Source: Candidatus Parcubacteria bacterium (GTDB lineage Bacteria; Patescibacteriota; Minisyncoccia; JACPXH01). From it: 36,429 nt of DNA. The notes under the pieces are model-generated. The model searched no databases, was not told the DNA's origin, and was given only the letters and a program-made list of their open reading frames with translations. Location: assembly GCA_016196625.1 (NCBI GenBank), contig JACPXH010000002.1, forward strand, positions 1-36,429, in the 5' to 3' direction. A program made the position numbers and the translations under genes. The number at the start of each line of letters is the position of its first letter. Position 1 is the first letter of the stretch. Below, in pieces: positions 1 to 7,179 of this stretch.

Positions 1-116
1 GGGATTTCGAACCTGCGCTTGGCGAGCCGCGCCGTGCGCGGCGAGCCAGTGTTTCCATACCTTTCCGCGCTTCGCGCGGCCGAATCGGTCGGGCAAAAAT
101 CGGAAAGTTTGATTGT

Positions 117-270
117 GGTGGAATTATACAACTCTGCTCGAACATTTTTTGAACGGAACTGACCGCCTCCGCTTCGCTCCGGCGGAACGCTCGGGCGCGG
201 CGGAATTCCCCCCCACACCCCCCTTCCGCCGCGCCCTCGCTTGGACGGCCAAAACTTTTTCGCCGCCAAT
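117..270. repeat. Left arm of ~150-bp inverted repeat
   Basis: ggtggaattatacaactctgctcgaacattttttgaacgg...ttcgccgccaat is nearly identical to the reverse complement of 1605-1755; both arms translate to WNYTTLLEHFLNGTDRLRFAPAERSGAAEFPP in the ORF track. Confidence 0.95.
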
Positions 271-349
271 TCAATTAAGAAATCCATATGTGGGATTATA
301 CCTCCATATTGAGGAGTAGCGCAATAGTTGATAACATGGTAATATAAAT

Positions 350-556
350 ATGGCTCAAATTTCCAAAACATTAGGACAAAACATCAAGCGCATACGCTTG
401 AAAAAGCGTATGTCACAAGGCGACATTTGCCGAGCAATAGGCATGGATAGAAGCTATATGAGTGCGATTGAGGGAGGCAAGGTGAATGTTACTATTGCTG
501 TTTTAGAAAAGCTCGCCAATGCGCTTGATGTTTCCGTTGATGAGTTATTAAGATAA
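350..556 (+). CDS. XRE-family helix-turn-helix transcriptional regulator
   Basis: 68 aa with classic HTH_3 pattern (LGQNIKRIRLKKRMSQGDICRAIGMDRSYMSAIEGGKVNVTIAVLEKLANALDVSVDELL). Confidence 0.9.
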   Translation: MAQISKTLGQNIKRIRLKKRMSQGDICRAIGMDRSYMSAIEGGKVNVTIAVLEKLANALDVSVDELLR

Positions 557-566
557 ACTTAAAATT

Positions 567-1595
567 ATGAACACAAGAAGTTTTGCCAGTGATAATAATG
601 CAGGGATCCATCCGGATATCCTCAAAGCAATTGAGGCCGCAAATAACGGTCATGTAATTGCTTATGGCGATGACACTTATACAGAAAAAGCCATTGCCGA
701 ATTCAAAAAACTTTTAGGAAATGACATTGAAGTATTTTTTGTTTTCGGCGGCACCGCAGCAAATGTTCTGGGAATAAAAACTGCAACGGAATCTTTTAAC
801 GCTGTTATCTGTGCCGAAACCGCGCATATTAACGTTGACGAGTGCGGTGCGCCGGAAAAATTTACCGGCTGCAAATTGCTACCGATTCCGACCATGAACG
901 GAAAGATTACAGTTGAACAGATAGCTCATCATGTTCACGGCATTGGCGACCAACATCATGTCCAAGCGAAAGTCGTTTCTATTACGCAAGCAACGGAAAT
1001 GGGAACACTTTATACAACAAAAGAAATAAAAGCAATCGCCGATTATGCTCACCAAAATAATATGTTTTTGCATATGGACGGCGCGCGTATCGCCAATGCC
1101 GTTGTTGGTTTAGATGTTGACATTAAAGAAATAACAAAAAACGCGGGTGTTGATATTTTGTCATTTGGTGGAACAAAAAATGGAATGATGTTTGGTGAAG
1201 CGGTTATATTTTTTAATCAAAAACTGGCGAAAGATTTTAGGTTCATCAGAAAACAAGGTATGCAACTTGCATCTAAAATGAGATTTGTTTCGGCACAATT
1301 TGCAGCATTATTTGCTAACGACTTATGGATTCAAAATGCGAAACACGCAAATAAAATGGCTTGTCTTCTTGCTAACAAAATTAAAGAAATTCCCCAAGTA
1401 AAAATTACTCAAGAAGTTCAAGCTAATGCTGTTTTCGCGATTGTGCCGAAACAATCAATTCCAAAGTTGCAAGAAAAATACTTTTTCTATGTTTGGAATG
1501 AGGAAACATCAGAAGTCCGTTGGATGGCTTCGTTTGACACGCAAGAGGAAGACATAGAAAATTTTGTAAAATTTGTTAAAGAAATGGTCAAATAA
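567..1595 (+). CDS. Threonine aldolase family PLP-dependent enzyme (beta-eliminating lyase)
   Basis: 342 aa; FASDNNAGIHPDILKAI, YGDDTYTEKA, GGTAANVLGIK, HMDGARIANA, SFGGTKNGMMFGEAVIFF. Confidence 0.9.
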   Translation: MNTRSFASDNNAGIHPDILKAIEAANNGHVIAYGDDTYTEKAIAEFKKLLGNDIEVFFVFGGTAANVLGIKTATESFNAVICAETAHINVDECGAPEKFTGCKLLPIPTMNGKITVEQIAHHVHGIGDQHHVQAKVVSITQATEMGTLYTTKEIKAIADYAHQNNMFLHMDGARIANAVVGLDVDIKEITKNAGVDILSFGGTKNGMMFGEAVIFFNQKLAKDFRFIRKQGMQLASKMRFVSAQFAALFANDLWIQNAKHANKMACLLANKIKEIPQVKITQEVQANAVFAIVPKQSIPKLQEKYFFYVWNEETSEVRWMASFDTQEEDIENFVKFVKEMVK

Positions 1596-1604
1596 TTTTA
1601 GAAT

Positions 1605-1755
1605 ATTGGCGGCGAAAAAGTTTTGGCCTCCCGCGAGGGCGCGGCGGAAGGGGGGTGTGGGGGGAATTCCGCCGCGCCCGAGCGTTCCGCCGGAGCGAAG
1701 CGGAGGCGGTCAGTTCCGTTCAAAAAATGTTCGAGCAGAGTTGTATAATTCCACC
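1605..1755. repeat. Right arm of ~150-bp inverted repeat
   Basis: Reverse complement of 117-270 with few differences; contains an outward-facing TATAAT (1744-1749). Confidence 0.95.
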
Positions 1756-1760
1756 CGCCT

Positions 1761-2462
1761 ATGCCAAAAGCAAAGCTTCCTTTCAAAGAATTTACGCTGG
1801 ACCCAGAACTCGCGTACATCATCGGACTCCTCGTAACCGACGGAAACCTTTCGAAATATGGTCGGCATATTACGATGCGATCATCGGACAAAGACCTACT
1901 AGAAACATTCGGTTCGTGCCTCAACCTAAAGAGCAAAATTGCTCGATCACATAATGACGGCTACGCCAAGAGGCCGTCATATAGGATTCAGTTCAGCAAC
2001 GTCCAACTGTATAACTGGCTGGTAACAATTGGCGTGACCCCCGCAAAAACTCACAGCATTGGGGCGATAAGAATCCCTAAAGAACTATTCAGAGATTTCC
2101 TCCGCGGTCATCTTGATGGCGATGGCTCAATATTCTTCTATCGAGATACCTACAATGTGTATAAAGGAAAGAGATACATCAACACACGTATTTACACAAA
2201 ATTTATATCGGCGAGCGAGAAACATATAAAGTGGCTTCACGAGATGATGGGAAAACACGCGCCTGCACACGGCGCGCTTATCGGGAAGAAACCTGTTGGA
2301 GGACGATGCGGGATGTGGGAAATAAAAATTGCGAAATACGAGTCGCTGAAGCTACTTCGGTGGCTCTACTACAAAAAGGGGTTACCAGCCCTGGCGAGGA
2401 AAAGAAAAATTGCCGAATATTTGCTTAGTCATGTAAGGAACAATAAGTTGATCCGAATCTGA
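1761..2462 (+). CDS. LAGLIDADG-family homing endonuclease-like protein
   Basis: Two LAGLIDADG-like motifs: AYIIGLLVTDGNLSKYG and FLRGHLDGDGSIFFYRD, spaced as in single-chain enzymes. Confidence 0.85.
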   Translation: MPKAKLPFKEFTLDPELAYIIGLLVTDGNLSKYGRHITMRSSDKDLLETFGSCLNLKSKIARSHNDGYAKRPSYRIQFSNVQLYNWLVTIGVTPAKTHSIGAIRIPKELFRDFLRGHLDGDGSIFFYRDTYNVYKGKRYINTRIYTKFISASEKHIKWLHEMMGKHAPAHGALIGKKPVGGRCGMWEIKIAKYESLKLLRWLYYKKGLPALARKRKIAEYLLSHVRNNKLIRI

Positions 2463-2505
2463 TCAGCCGCAAGATCGTGAGAGTTCGGATCTCTCCTCGC
2501 CCACC
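2461..2505 (+). tRNA. Partial tRNA: class II (Leu/Ser-like) variable arm, T-arm and 3' acceptor strand only
   Basis: GATC-agccgcaa-GATC arm, GT spacer, T-arm GAGAG-TTCGGAT-CTCTC, then CTCGCCC-A-CC; no matching 5' half (GGGCGAG...) found upstream in the window. Confidence 0.55.
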
Positions 2506-2507
2506 GT

Positions 2508-3175
2508 ATGACACACGGATATAACAAACATATTGCCGAACGATGCCGAAAGGAATCTGCTGATTATCGGCGGATGCACGGCGCGCCAGAGATGAAGGGG
2601 TTCTCCCGTTTGATAGACAACCCAAGGGGCAAAGTTATGTTGGACGCCGGCATGGGGTACGGCTACGAGGCCAATCTACTTGCCCGACGCGGAGCGCGCG
2701 TATACGACATTGATGCCTCGCCAACAATGGTCGCGCTCGCAAAACGAAGCTACCCCGCGCTCGCCGAGCGATTCTCAACCGCTTCGCTTGAAAAACTCCC
2801 ATTCCCCGCCCGTCACTTCGACCTCATCTTTTGCAAGTACGCCCCCATTATCTCCCATCGCTCGACACCGCATTCAAAGAATTCTTCCCCTGCCTCAAGC
2901 CAAAAGGGATACTACTTTTCTGGGTGCACCACCCTATGAGCGCATTCTTTTTCAAAAGATCGAAAGACTACTTCAACCGTGAACGAATCCGCGTAAAAAT
3001 TTTTGAAGGCGTTACGGTTACTCAACCGACTCCCACGCTAGACGATTATCTCTCGCCGCACTTTCTGAAACGCTTCGATATACAAGCGATCCGCGAAGGA
3101 CGCGATCTCGAATCGCTGCACCCTGGCATGAAAATTCCGGAATATCTTCTGGTGAAAGCGGCGCGACGACCGTGA
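2508..3175 (+). pseudogene. Class I SAM-dependent methyltransferase, split by a frameshift
   Basis: N-terminal frame 2508-: VMLDAGMGYGYEANLLARRGARVYDIDASPTMV...FDLIFCKYA; continues in another frame as PHYLPSLDTAFKEFFPCLKPKGILLFWVHHPM...EYLLVKAARRP to 3175; switch lies at the C-run near 2840-2844. Confidence 0.75.
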
Positions 3176-4407
3176 ACAATTTTTTCTTCCGCATCACCCA
3201 TACCGACAAGCACTCCCGGGCACGCGCCGGGGTTTTTCGTACGCCGCACGGCGACATCCATACACCGGCCTTCATCCCCGTGGGCACGCACGCGAGCGTG
3301 CGCGGGGTGGCGCCATCAGTGCTCAAACAGATCGGGGTTGAAGCCTTACTCGCCAACACCTACCACCTCATGCTCCGGCCGGGCGCAGACGTGGTTGCTA
3401 AACTCGGTGGACTCCACGAATTCATGCGCTGGGATCGACCGATTATTACGGATTCAGGCGGATTCCAGGCGTTCAGTTTGGGAGCTTCGATTGAGCACGG
3501 GGTGGGGAAAATTGCGAATATATTTCCCAGCGAGCCGCCCCGCTCGGCGGGGCGGCTCGCTGCTCCGCCGCCGCAGCGGCCAGCCGGGGGCAATAAAAAA
3601 TCGTTCGTGCGCATAACTGAAAAAGGCGTCGAGTTTCGCTCTCACCTCGACGGCTCAAAACACCTGCTCACACCAGAAAAGTCCATCGAAGTTCAAGAAA
3701 AACTCGGCGCGGACATCATCCTTGCCTTTGACGAATGCACCTCACCCCTGGCCACGCGCGCCTACACCGAACGCGCCCTGGAGCGAACCCACCGCTGGGC
3801 AGTCCGTTCGCTCACGGCGAAAAAGCGAAGGGATCGGGCGCTCTTTGGCATTGTGCAGGGCGGCGCCTACCGCGACCTCCGTGAAAAAAGCGCCCACTTC
3901 ATAACAACACTCCCCTTCTCCGGTTTTGCCATCGGTGGTTCGCTTGGCAAGTCAAAGCGGGATATGCACGACATTCTCGCGTGGACCATCCCACTCCTAA
4001 CCGAAAACAAACCCCGCCACCTCCTTGGCATCGGCGACAGGGACGACATCGTGGAAGCAGTTGCGCGCGGCATAGACTGGTTCGACTGCGTTGCACCAAC
4101 CCGTCTGGCCCGACGCAAAGGCACGGTTTTCACGTCAACCGGCAACCTCAACTTAACCCAAGCCCGATTCAAAAAAGACCGCCGACCTATCGAAGCCGGC
4201 TGCCCCTGCCCCACGTGCGCCGCCGGCTTCAGCCGCGCCTACCTCCGACATCTCGTCGCCGCGCAAGAACCCTTGGCCGTAGAACTTGCGACTGCCCACA
4301 ACCTAAGATTCATGACGAGCTTCATGGCTCGCGTGCGAGAGGCGATCGCGGCGGGACGGTTCGCTGCGTTCCGGAAACAAGTCCTCCGTCAAACCTCTCG
4401 CGTCTGA
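3172..4407 (+). CDS. tgt: Queuine/archaeosine tRNA-ribosyltransferase family (Tgt)
   Basis: DTPAFIPVGTHASVRG-like start, LLANTYHLMLRPG, DSGGFQAFSLG, ILAFDECTSP, FGIVQGG, HLLGIGDRDDI, zinc-site CPCPTC; GTG start overlapping the upstream stop. Confidence 0.93.
   Translation: MNNFFFRITHTDKHSRARAGVFRTPHGDIHTPAFIPVGTHASVRGVAPSVLKQIGVEALLANTYHLMLRPGADVVAKLGGLHEFMRWDRPIITDSGGFQAFSLGASIEHGVGKIANIFPSEPPRSAGRLAAPPPQRPAGGNKKSFVRITEKGVEFRSHLDGSKHLLTPEKSIEVQEKLGADIILAFDECTSPLATRAYTERALERTHRWAVRSLTAKKRRDRALFGIVQGGAYRDLREKSAHFITTLPFSGFAIGGSLGKSKRDMHDILAWTIPLLTENKPRHLLGIGDRDDIVEAVARGIDWFDCVAPTRLARRKGTVFTSTGNLNLTQARFKKDRRPIEAGCPCPTCAAGFSRAYLRHLVAAQEPLAVELATAHNLRFMTSFMARVREAIAAGRFAAFRKQVLRQTSRV
3529..3561. 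repeat. Perfect 15-bp-arm palindrome inside tgt
   Basis: AGCGAGCCGCCCCGC-TCG-GCGGGGCGGCTCGCT; translates in frame as an extra low-complexity segment. Confidence 0.9.
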
Positions 4408-4922
4408 AGGCGCTCGCGGTACCACAACCACACTCGCTCGGTCAGCCACGCGCCGGCAAAACCGACCACAACCCCACCGAGGATATCCGAGGGGTAATGC
4501 ACGCCGCTCGCCACCCGACCCAAACTGACGAGAGTTGCAGCAGTCAAGAAAAACCACCCCCACCGCCGGTTCACAAACCAAAGCGAGAAGGCCACGCCAA
4601 AGAAAAACGAAGCGTGCCCCGATGGAAACGAAGCGGTTGGGTCGTGATTGAACAATTTTTCGATCTCCGGGTGGGCCACGAAAGGACGTGGGCGGGGCAG
4701 GAAAAATTGAATGGGGGCGGTGAGCACGAGACGCGCCACAAGTCCCGCGAGCACGGCCGAAAGAGTTTGCTCGCGCTTGAGTCTCCACCCCAACACAAAC
4801 ACCGCGAGCAACACCGCATACAAAACATCCGCAAGTCCCACGCCAAGCCCAACCGCGAGCTGCGTTAGGGCCGCGCTGGAGCGCGCAGCGTGGTTCAACC
4901 ACAGAACTATTTGATAATCCAT
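4389..4922 (-). CDS. PAP2-superfamily (lipid) phosphatase, possibly undecaprenyl-diphosphatase-like
   Basis: PAP2 motifs FLPRPRP, FPSGHASF, SLGRVASGVHYPSDILGG; multiple hydrophobic segments. Confidence 0.88.
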   Translation of the reverse strand: MDYQIVLWLNHAARSSAALTQLAVGLGVGLADVLYAVLLAVFVLGWRLKREQTLSAVLAGLVARLVLTAPIQFFLPRPRPFVAHPEIEKLFNHDPTASFPSGHASFFFGVAFSLWFVNRRWGWFFLTAATLVSLGRVASGVHYPSDILGGVVVGFAGAWLTERVWLWYRERLQTREV

Positions 4923-4928
4923 ATGGTC

Positions 4929-5267
4929 CTAGCGTCTCAAGCCGCGCAGCTGCGGCCGATCGGGCAGAGCACGTCGCTCCGGTAGACGCTCTCCGGCGAG
5001 CGCCTTACCCATCGAACTGGACCGGGAGAATAACGCCTGCCGGAAATGCTCGATCTCTTTCGGTTTTAGAGCATAGTAGTACTGCCGGTCGGTGCGCAGC
5101 CGGTGGATGCCGGCTTCAAACTCTGCGCGCGTAATGCCTTCGGTGCCATAGCGGCTGAAAGCGTCCTGAATGAGCCGGCGTTGTTGCGGCCGGAGCGGGA
5201 GCGTGCGCACGGCCTGTGCCAACTCCTGCGGAGTGATTCGGTTGCGGCGCGCGGTGGAAATAACCAC
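4929..5267 (-). CDS. Hypothetical protein
   Basis: 112-aa ORF between purN-like and PAP2 genes, same strand; no family recognised. Confidence 0.5.
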   Translation of the reverse strand: MVISTARRNRITPQELAQAVRTLPLRPQQRRLIQDAFSRYGTEGITRAEFEAGIHRLRTDRQYYYALKPKEIEHFRQALFSRSSSMGKALAGERLPERRALPDRPQLRGLRR

Positions 5268-5275
5268 AGACAGAT

Positions 5276-5929
5276 TTAACTGATGGACACCCGACGACCC
5301 TCCTGCTCAAGGCGACCTGTTGCGAAGAGCTCGATGGCCCGCGGGCCAATCTCGTCTTCCGCTATATTGAGCTTCCCCCGAAGAGAATCCTCGGTTTCGT
5401 CTTCCGCGATCGCAACGGCTTTTTGCAAAATCACGGGACCGGAATCAATGCCCGCATCAACCACGAAATGAATCGTGACGCCCGTAACCTTGACGCCGTA
5501 TGTGAGCGCTGCCACCCACGCTTCCTCGCCCGGGAATGCCGGAAGCAGCGACGGATGGACGTTCATGACTGCGCCTGAGAAATATTCGAAAAAAGTTGGG
5601 CCCAATACCAAATCCCAACCGGTCATAAAAACAAGGTCAATCCGCGCGTCAGTGAGCCGCCGAGCGAGGGTGGTCATGTACTGCGACCGGAGTTGATTTT
5701 TTGCATCCTGATCAAGTTCGCTCGCCGCTTGACCGGTGTGTTCACGGTACCAATCCGTAATCCGAAAGAACTCCGCTTGCACTCCCAGCTCGCGAGCTGC
5801 CGCAAGCCCCGGCGCTTCTTTTTTGTGACTCAATACGAGAACGGTTTCCAGTCCTGAAACGGCTCGCACCCGTTCCAGTAAATTCGGCAAACGGCTTCCC
5901 CGCCCGATGAGAAACGCTAACCGAGTCAT
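5276..5929 (-). CDS. purN: Formyltransferase family protein, phosphoribosylglycinamide formyltransferase-like
   Basis: LAFLIGRGSRLPNLLE, VVLSHKKEAPGLAAA-like, FMTGWDLVLGPTFFEYFSGAVMNVHPSLLPAFPG, VTGVTIHFVVDAGIDSGPVI. Confidence 0.8.
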   Translation of the reverse strand: MTRLAFLIGRGSRLPNLLERVRAVSGLETVLVLSHKKEAPGLAAARELGVQAEFFRITDWYREHTGQAASELDQDAKNQLRSQYMTTLARRLTDARIDLVFMTGWDLVLGPTFFEYFSGAVMNVHPSLLPAFPGEEAWVAALTYGVKVTGVTIHFVVDAGIDSGPVILQKAVAIAEDETEDSLRGKLNIAEDEIGPRAIELFATGRLEQEGRRVSIS

Positions 5930-6576
5930 AATCGAGGAGCCGGCTCAAGGATGCGTGCGAGCGTTGCTTTTGAAACCGGCCCGACCCGCACGATCTTGGC
6001 CGCGCCGGAACTAACGTCCAGTACAGTCAACGGCAATGGGGCTTCCAGATCGCCCACATCGAGCACGAGATCCGGTCTAAAGAGTCTCGCGCGAAAACGA
6101 TCCATCAACACTCCGGCTGACTGCGGAGACGTCTCGTCCGAGACGTTGGCGCTCGTTGCGACAACCGGTCGGCCAAGCTTCTCGGCGAGCGCAACCGGAA
6201 CCGGGTGATCCGGTAGGCGCAAGCCCACGGTTCTCCCGCCGGCTGTTACCGCCAGCGCGAGCGCTGCGCGCGCCGGCACGACCACCATGACCTGACCGGG
6301 CCACAGCCCGACCAGAATCCGCTCGGTGCGCTGATCAATGAACGCCACAGTCTTGGCCATCGCGATTGACGCCACGAACACCGGCACTGGCTTTGTGAAC
6401 GACCGCTCCTTGATTTTGAACACCCGCCGGACCGCCTCTTCGTTCACGGCATCCGCAACCAAACAGTAGCCAGTATCAGCGGGCACGACCACCACGCCGC
6501 CCCGCCGCAAGCACTCGGCAGCCTCGGTCATGCCTCGGCGATACGAATCAGAATCGACCATCAAAACGCGTTTCAT
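5926..6576 (-). CDS. tsaC: Threonylcarbamoyl-AMP synthase (Sua5/YciO/YrdC family)
   Basis: GGVVVVPADTGYCLVADA, IKERSFTKPVPVFV, LWPGQVMVVVPA, VGLRLPDHPVPVALAEKLGRPVVATSANVS. Confidence 0.92.
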   Translation of the reverse strand: MKRVLMVDSDSYRRGMTEAAECLRRGGVVVVPADTGYCLVADAVNEEAVRRVFKIKERSFTKPVPVFVASIAMAKTVAFIDQRTERILVGLWPGQVMVVVPARAALALAVTAGGRTVGLRLPDHPVPVALAEKLGRPVVATSANVSDETSPQSAGVLMDRFRARLFRPDLVLDVGDLEAPLPLTVLDVSSGAAKIVRVGPVSKATLARILEPAPRL

Positions 6577-6614
6577 TTCTCCCCTACTTTACTCAAAATG
6601 GCTCAAAAAAGGAA

Positions 6615-6642
6615 GCATGGCCGCCCTCATGAGCGGCCATGC
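6615..6642. terminator. Strong hairpin, likely bidirectional terminator
   Basis: GCATGGCCGC-cctcatga-GCGGCCATGC, 10-bp perfect stem between tsaC and the upstream small ORF. Confidence 0.6.
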
Positions 6643-6662
6643 ACCGATGCAAATAATGCGTC

Positions 6663-6884
6663 CTATCGCTGGCTCGCCGGATTTTCACCTCCCTCGCCCG
6701 GCCAGCCGTATTCGAGGGCTAACTTACGCGCTTCGCCCTCCACGTCGTCGAGAACAGCTCTACCCCACCCCAGCAGCTCCCCGACCTCTTGAAGACGCGC
6801 CTGCAAATCTTGCAGGTTCTGGCCTACCATTTCTGCTGCTCCGTTGTCCTCCCCGTGATCCGCCCCCGCCATTGGCTTGATCAT
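6663..6884 (-). CDS. Hypothetical small protein
   Basis: 73-aa ORF, ATG preceded by a purine-rich gaggaggag stretch. Confidence 0.45.
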   Translation of the reverse strand: MIKPMAGADHGEDNGAAEMVGQNLQDLQARLQEVGELLGWGRAVLDDVEGEARKLALEYGWPGEGGENPASQR

Positions 6885-7149
6885 CGGCGCTCCTCCTCGT
6901 GAGTACCAACGGATCGCACGCGTTCGCCACCTCCAAACGGAAGAGTGCGCGGTCGAATGCTTCGCGCGCGGCCTCGGTTGCCGTCCGCGCCTCGATCAAC
7001 TCTCGTCCCAAATCCTGAAAGCGTCTGCGCGCCCTCGCGATGCGTCTCTGGAGCTGCCTGATGCGTCTGTCAATGCGCCGCTCCGGATTCCGCCACAAAA
7101 CAGACACCGCACTGGACCACTGATACCAGCCCATGGCATACCTCCTCAC
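6760..7149 (-). CDS. Hypothetical basic coiled-coil protein (C-terminal part uncertain)
   Basis: RRIDRRIRQLQRRIARARRRFQDLGRELIEARTATEAAREAFD; overlaps 6663-6884 in another frame and its tail is G/R/S-rich. Confidence 0.4.
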   Translation of the reverse strand: MRRYAMGWYQWSSAVSVLWRNPERRIDRRIRQLQRRIARARRRFQDLGRELIEARTATEAAREAFDRALFRLEVANACDPLVLTRRSADDQANGGGGSRGGQRSSRNGRPEPARFAGASSRGRGAAGVG

Positions 7150-7179
7150 ACAAAGAACGCCACCGCACCCGCTCGCATC

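Noticed and set aside
1-105. Possible minus-strand tRNA-Ser-like sequence (GGAAAC..., GCAGGTTCGAAATCCC) at the window edge
   Set aside because: T-loop has an extra base, T-stem and anticodon stem do not pair properly, and the region is dominated by GC-rich hairpins (for example CCGCGC-TTC-GCGCGG); truncated by the window start, so not supportable.
3981-4868. 295-aa plus-strand ORF over the tgt end and PAP2 gene
   Set aside because: Overlaps two well-supported genes; proline/arginine-rich composition typical of shadow ORFs.
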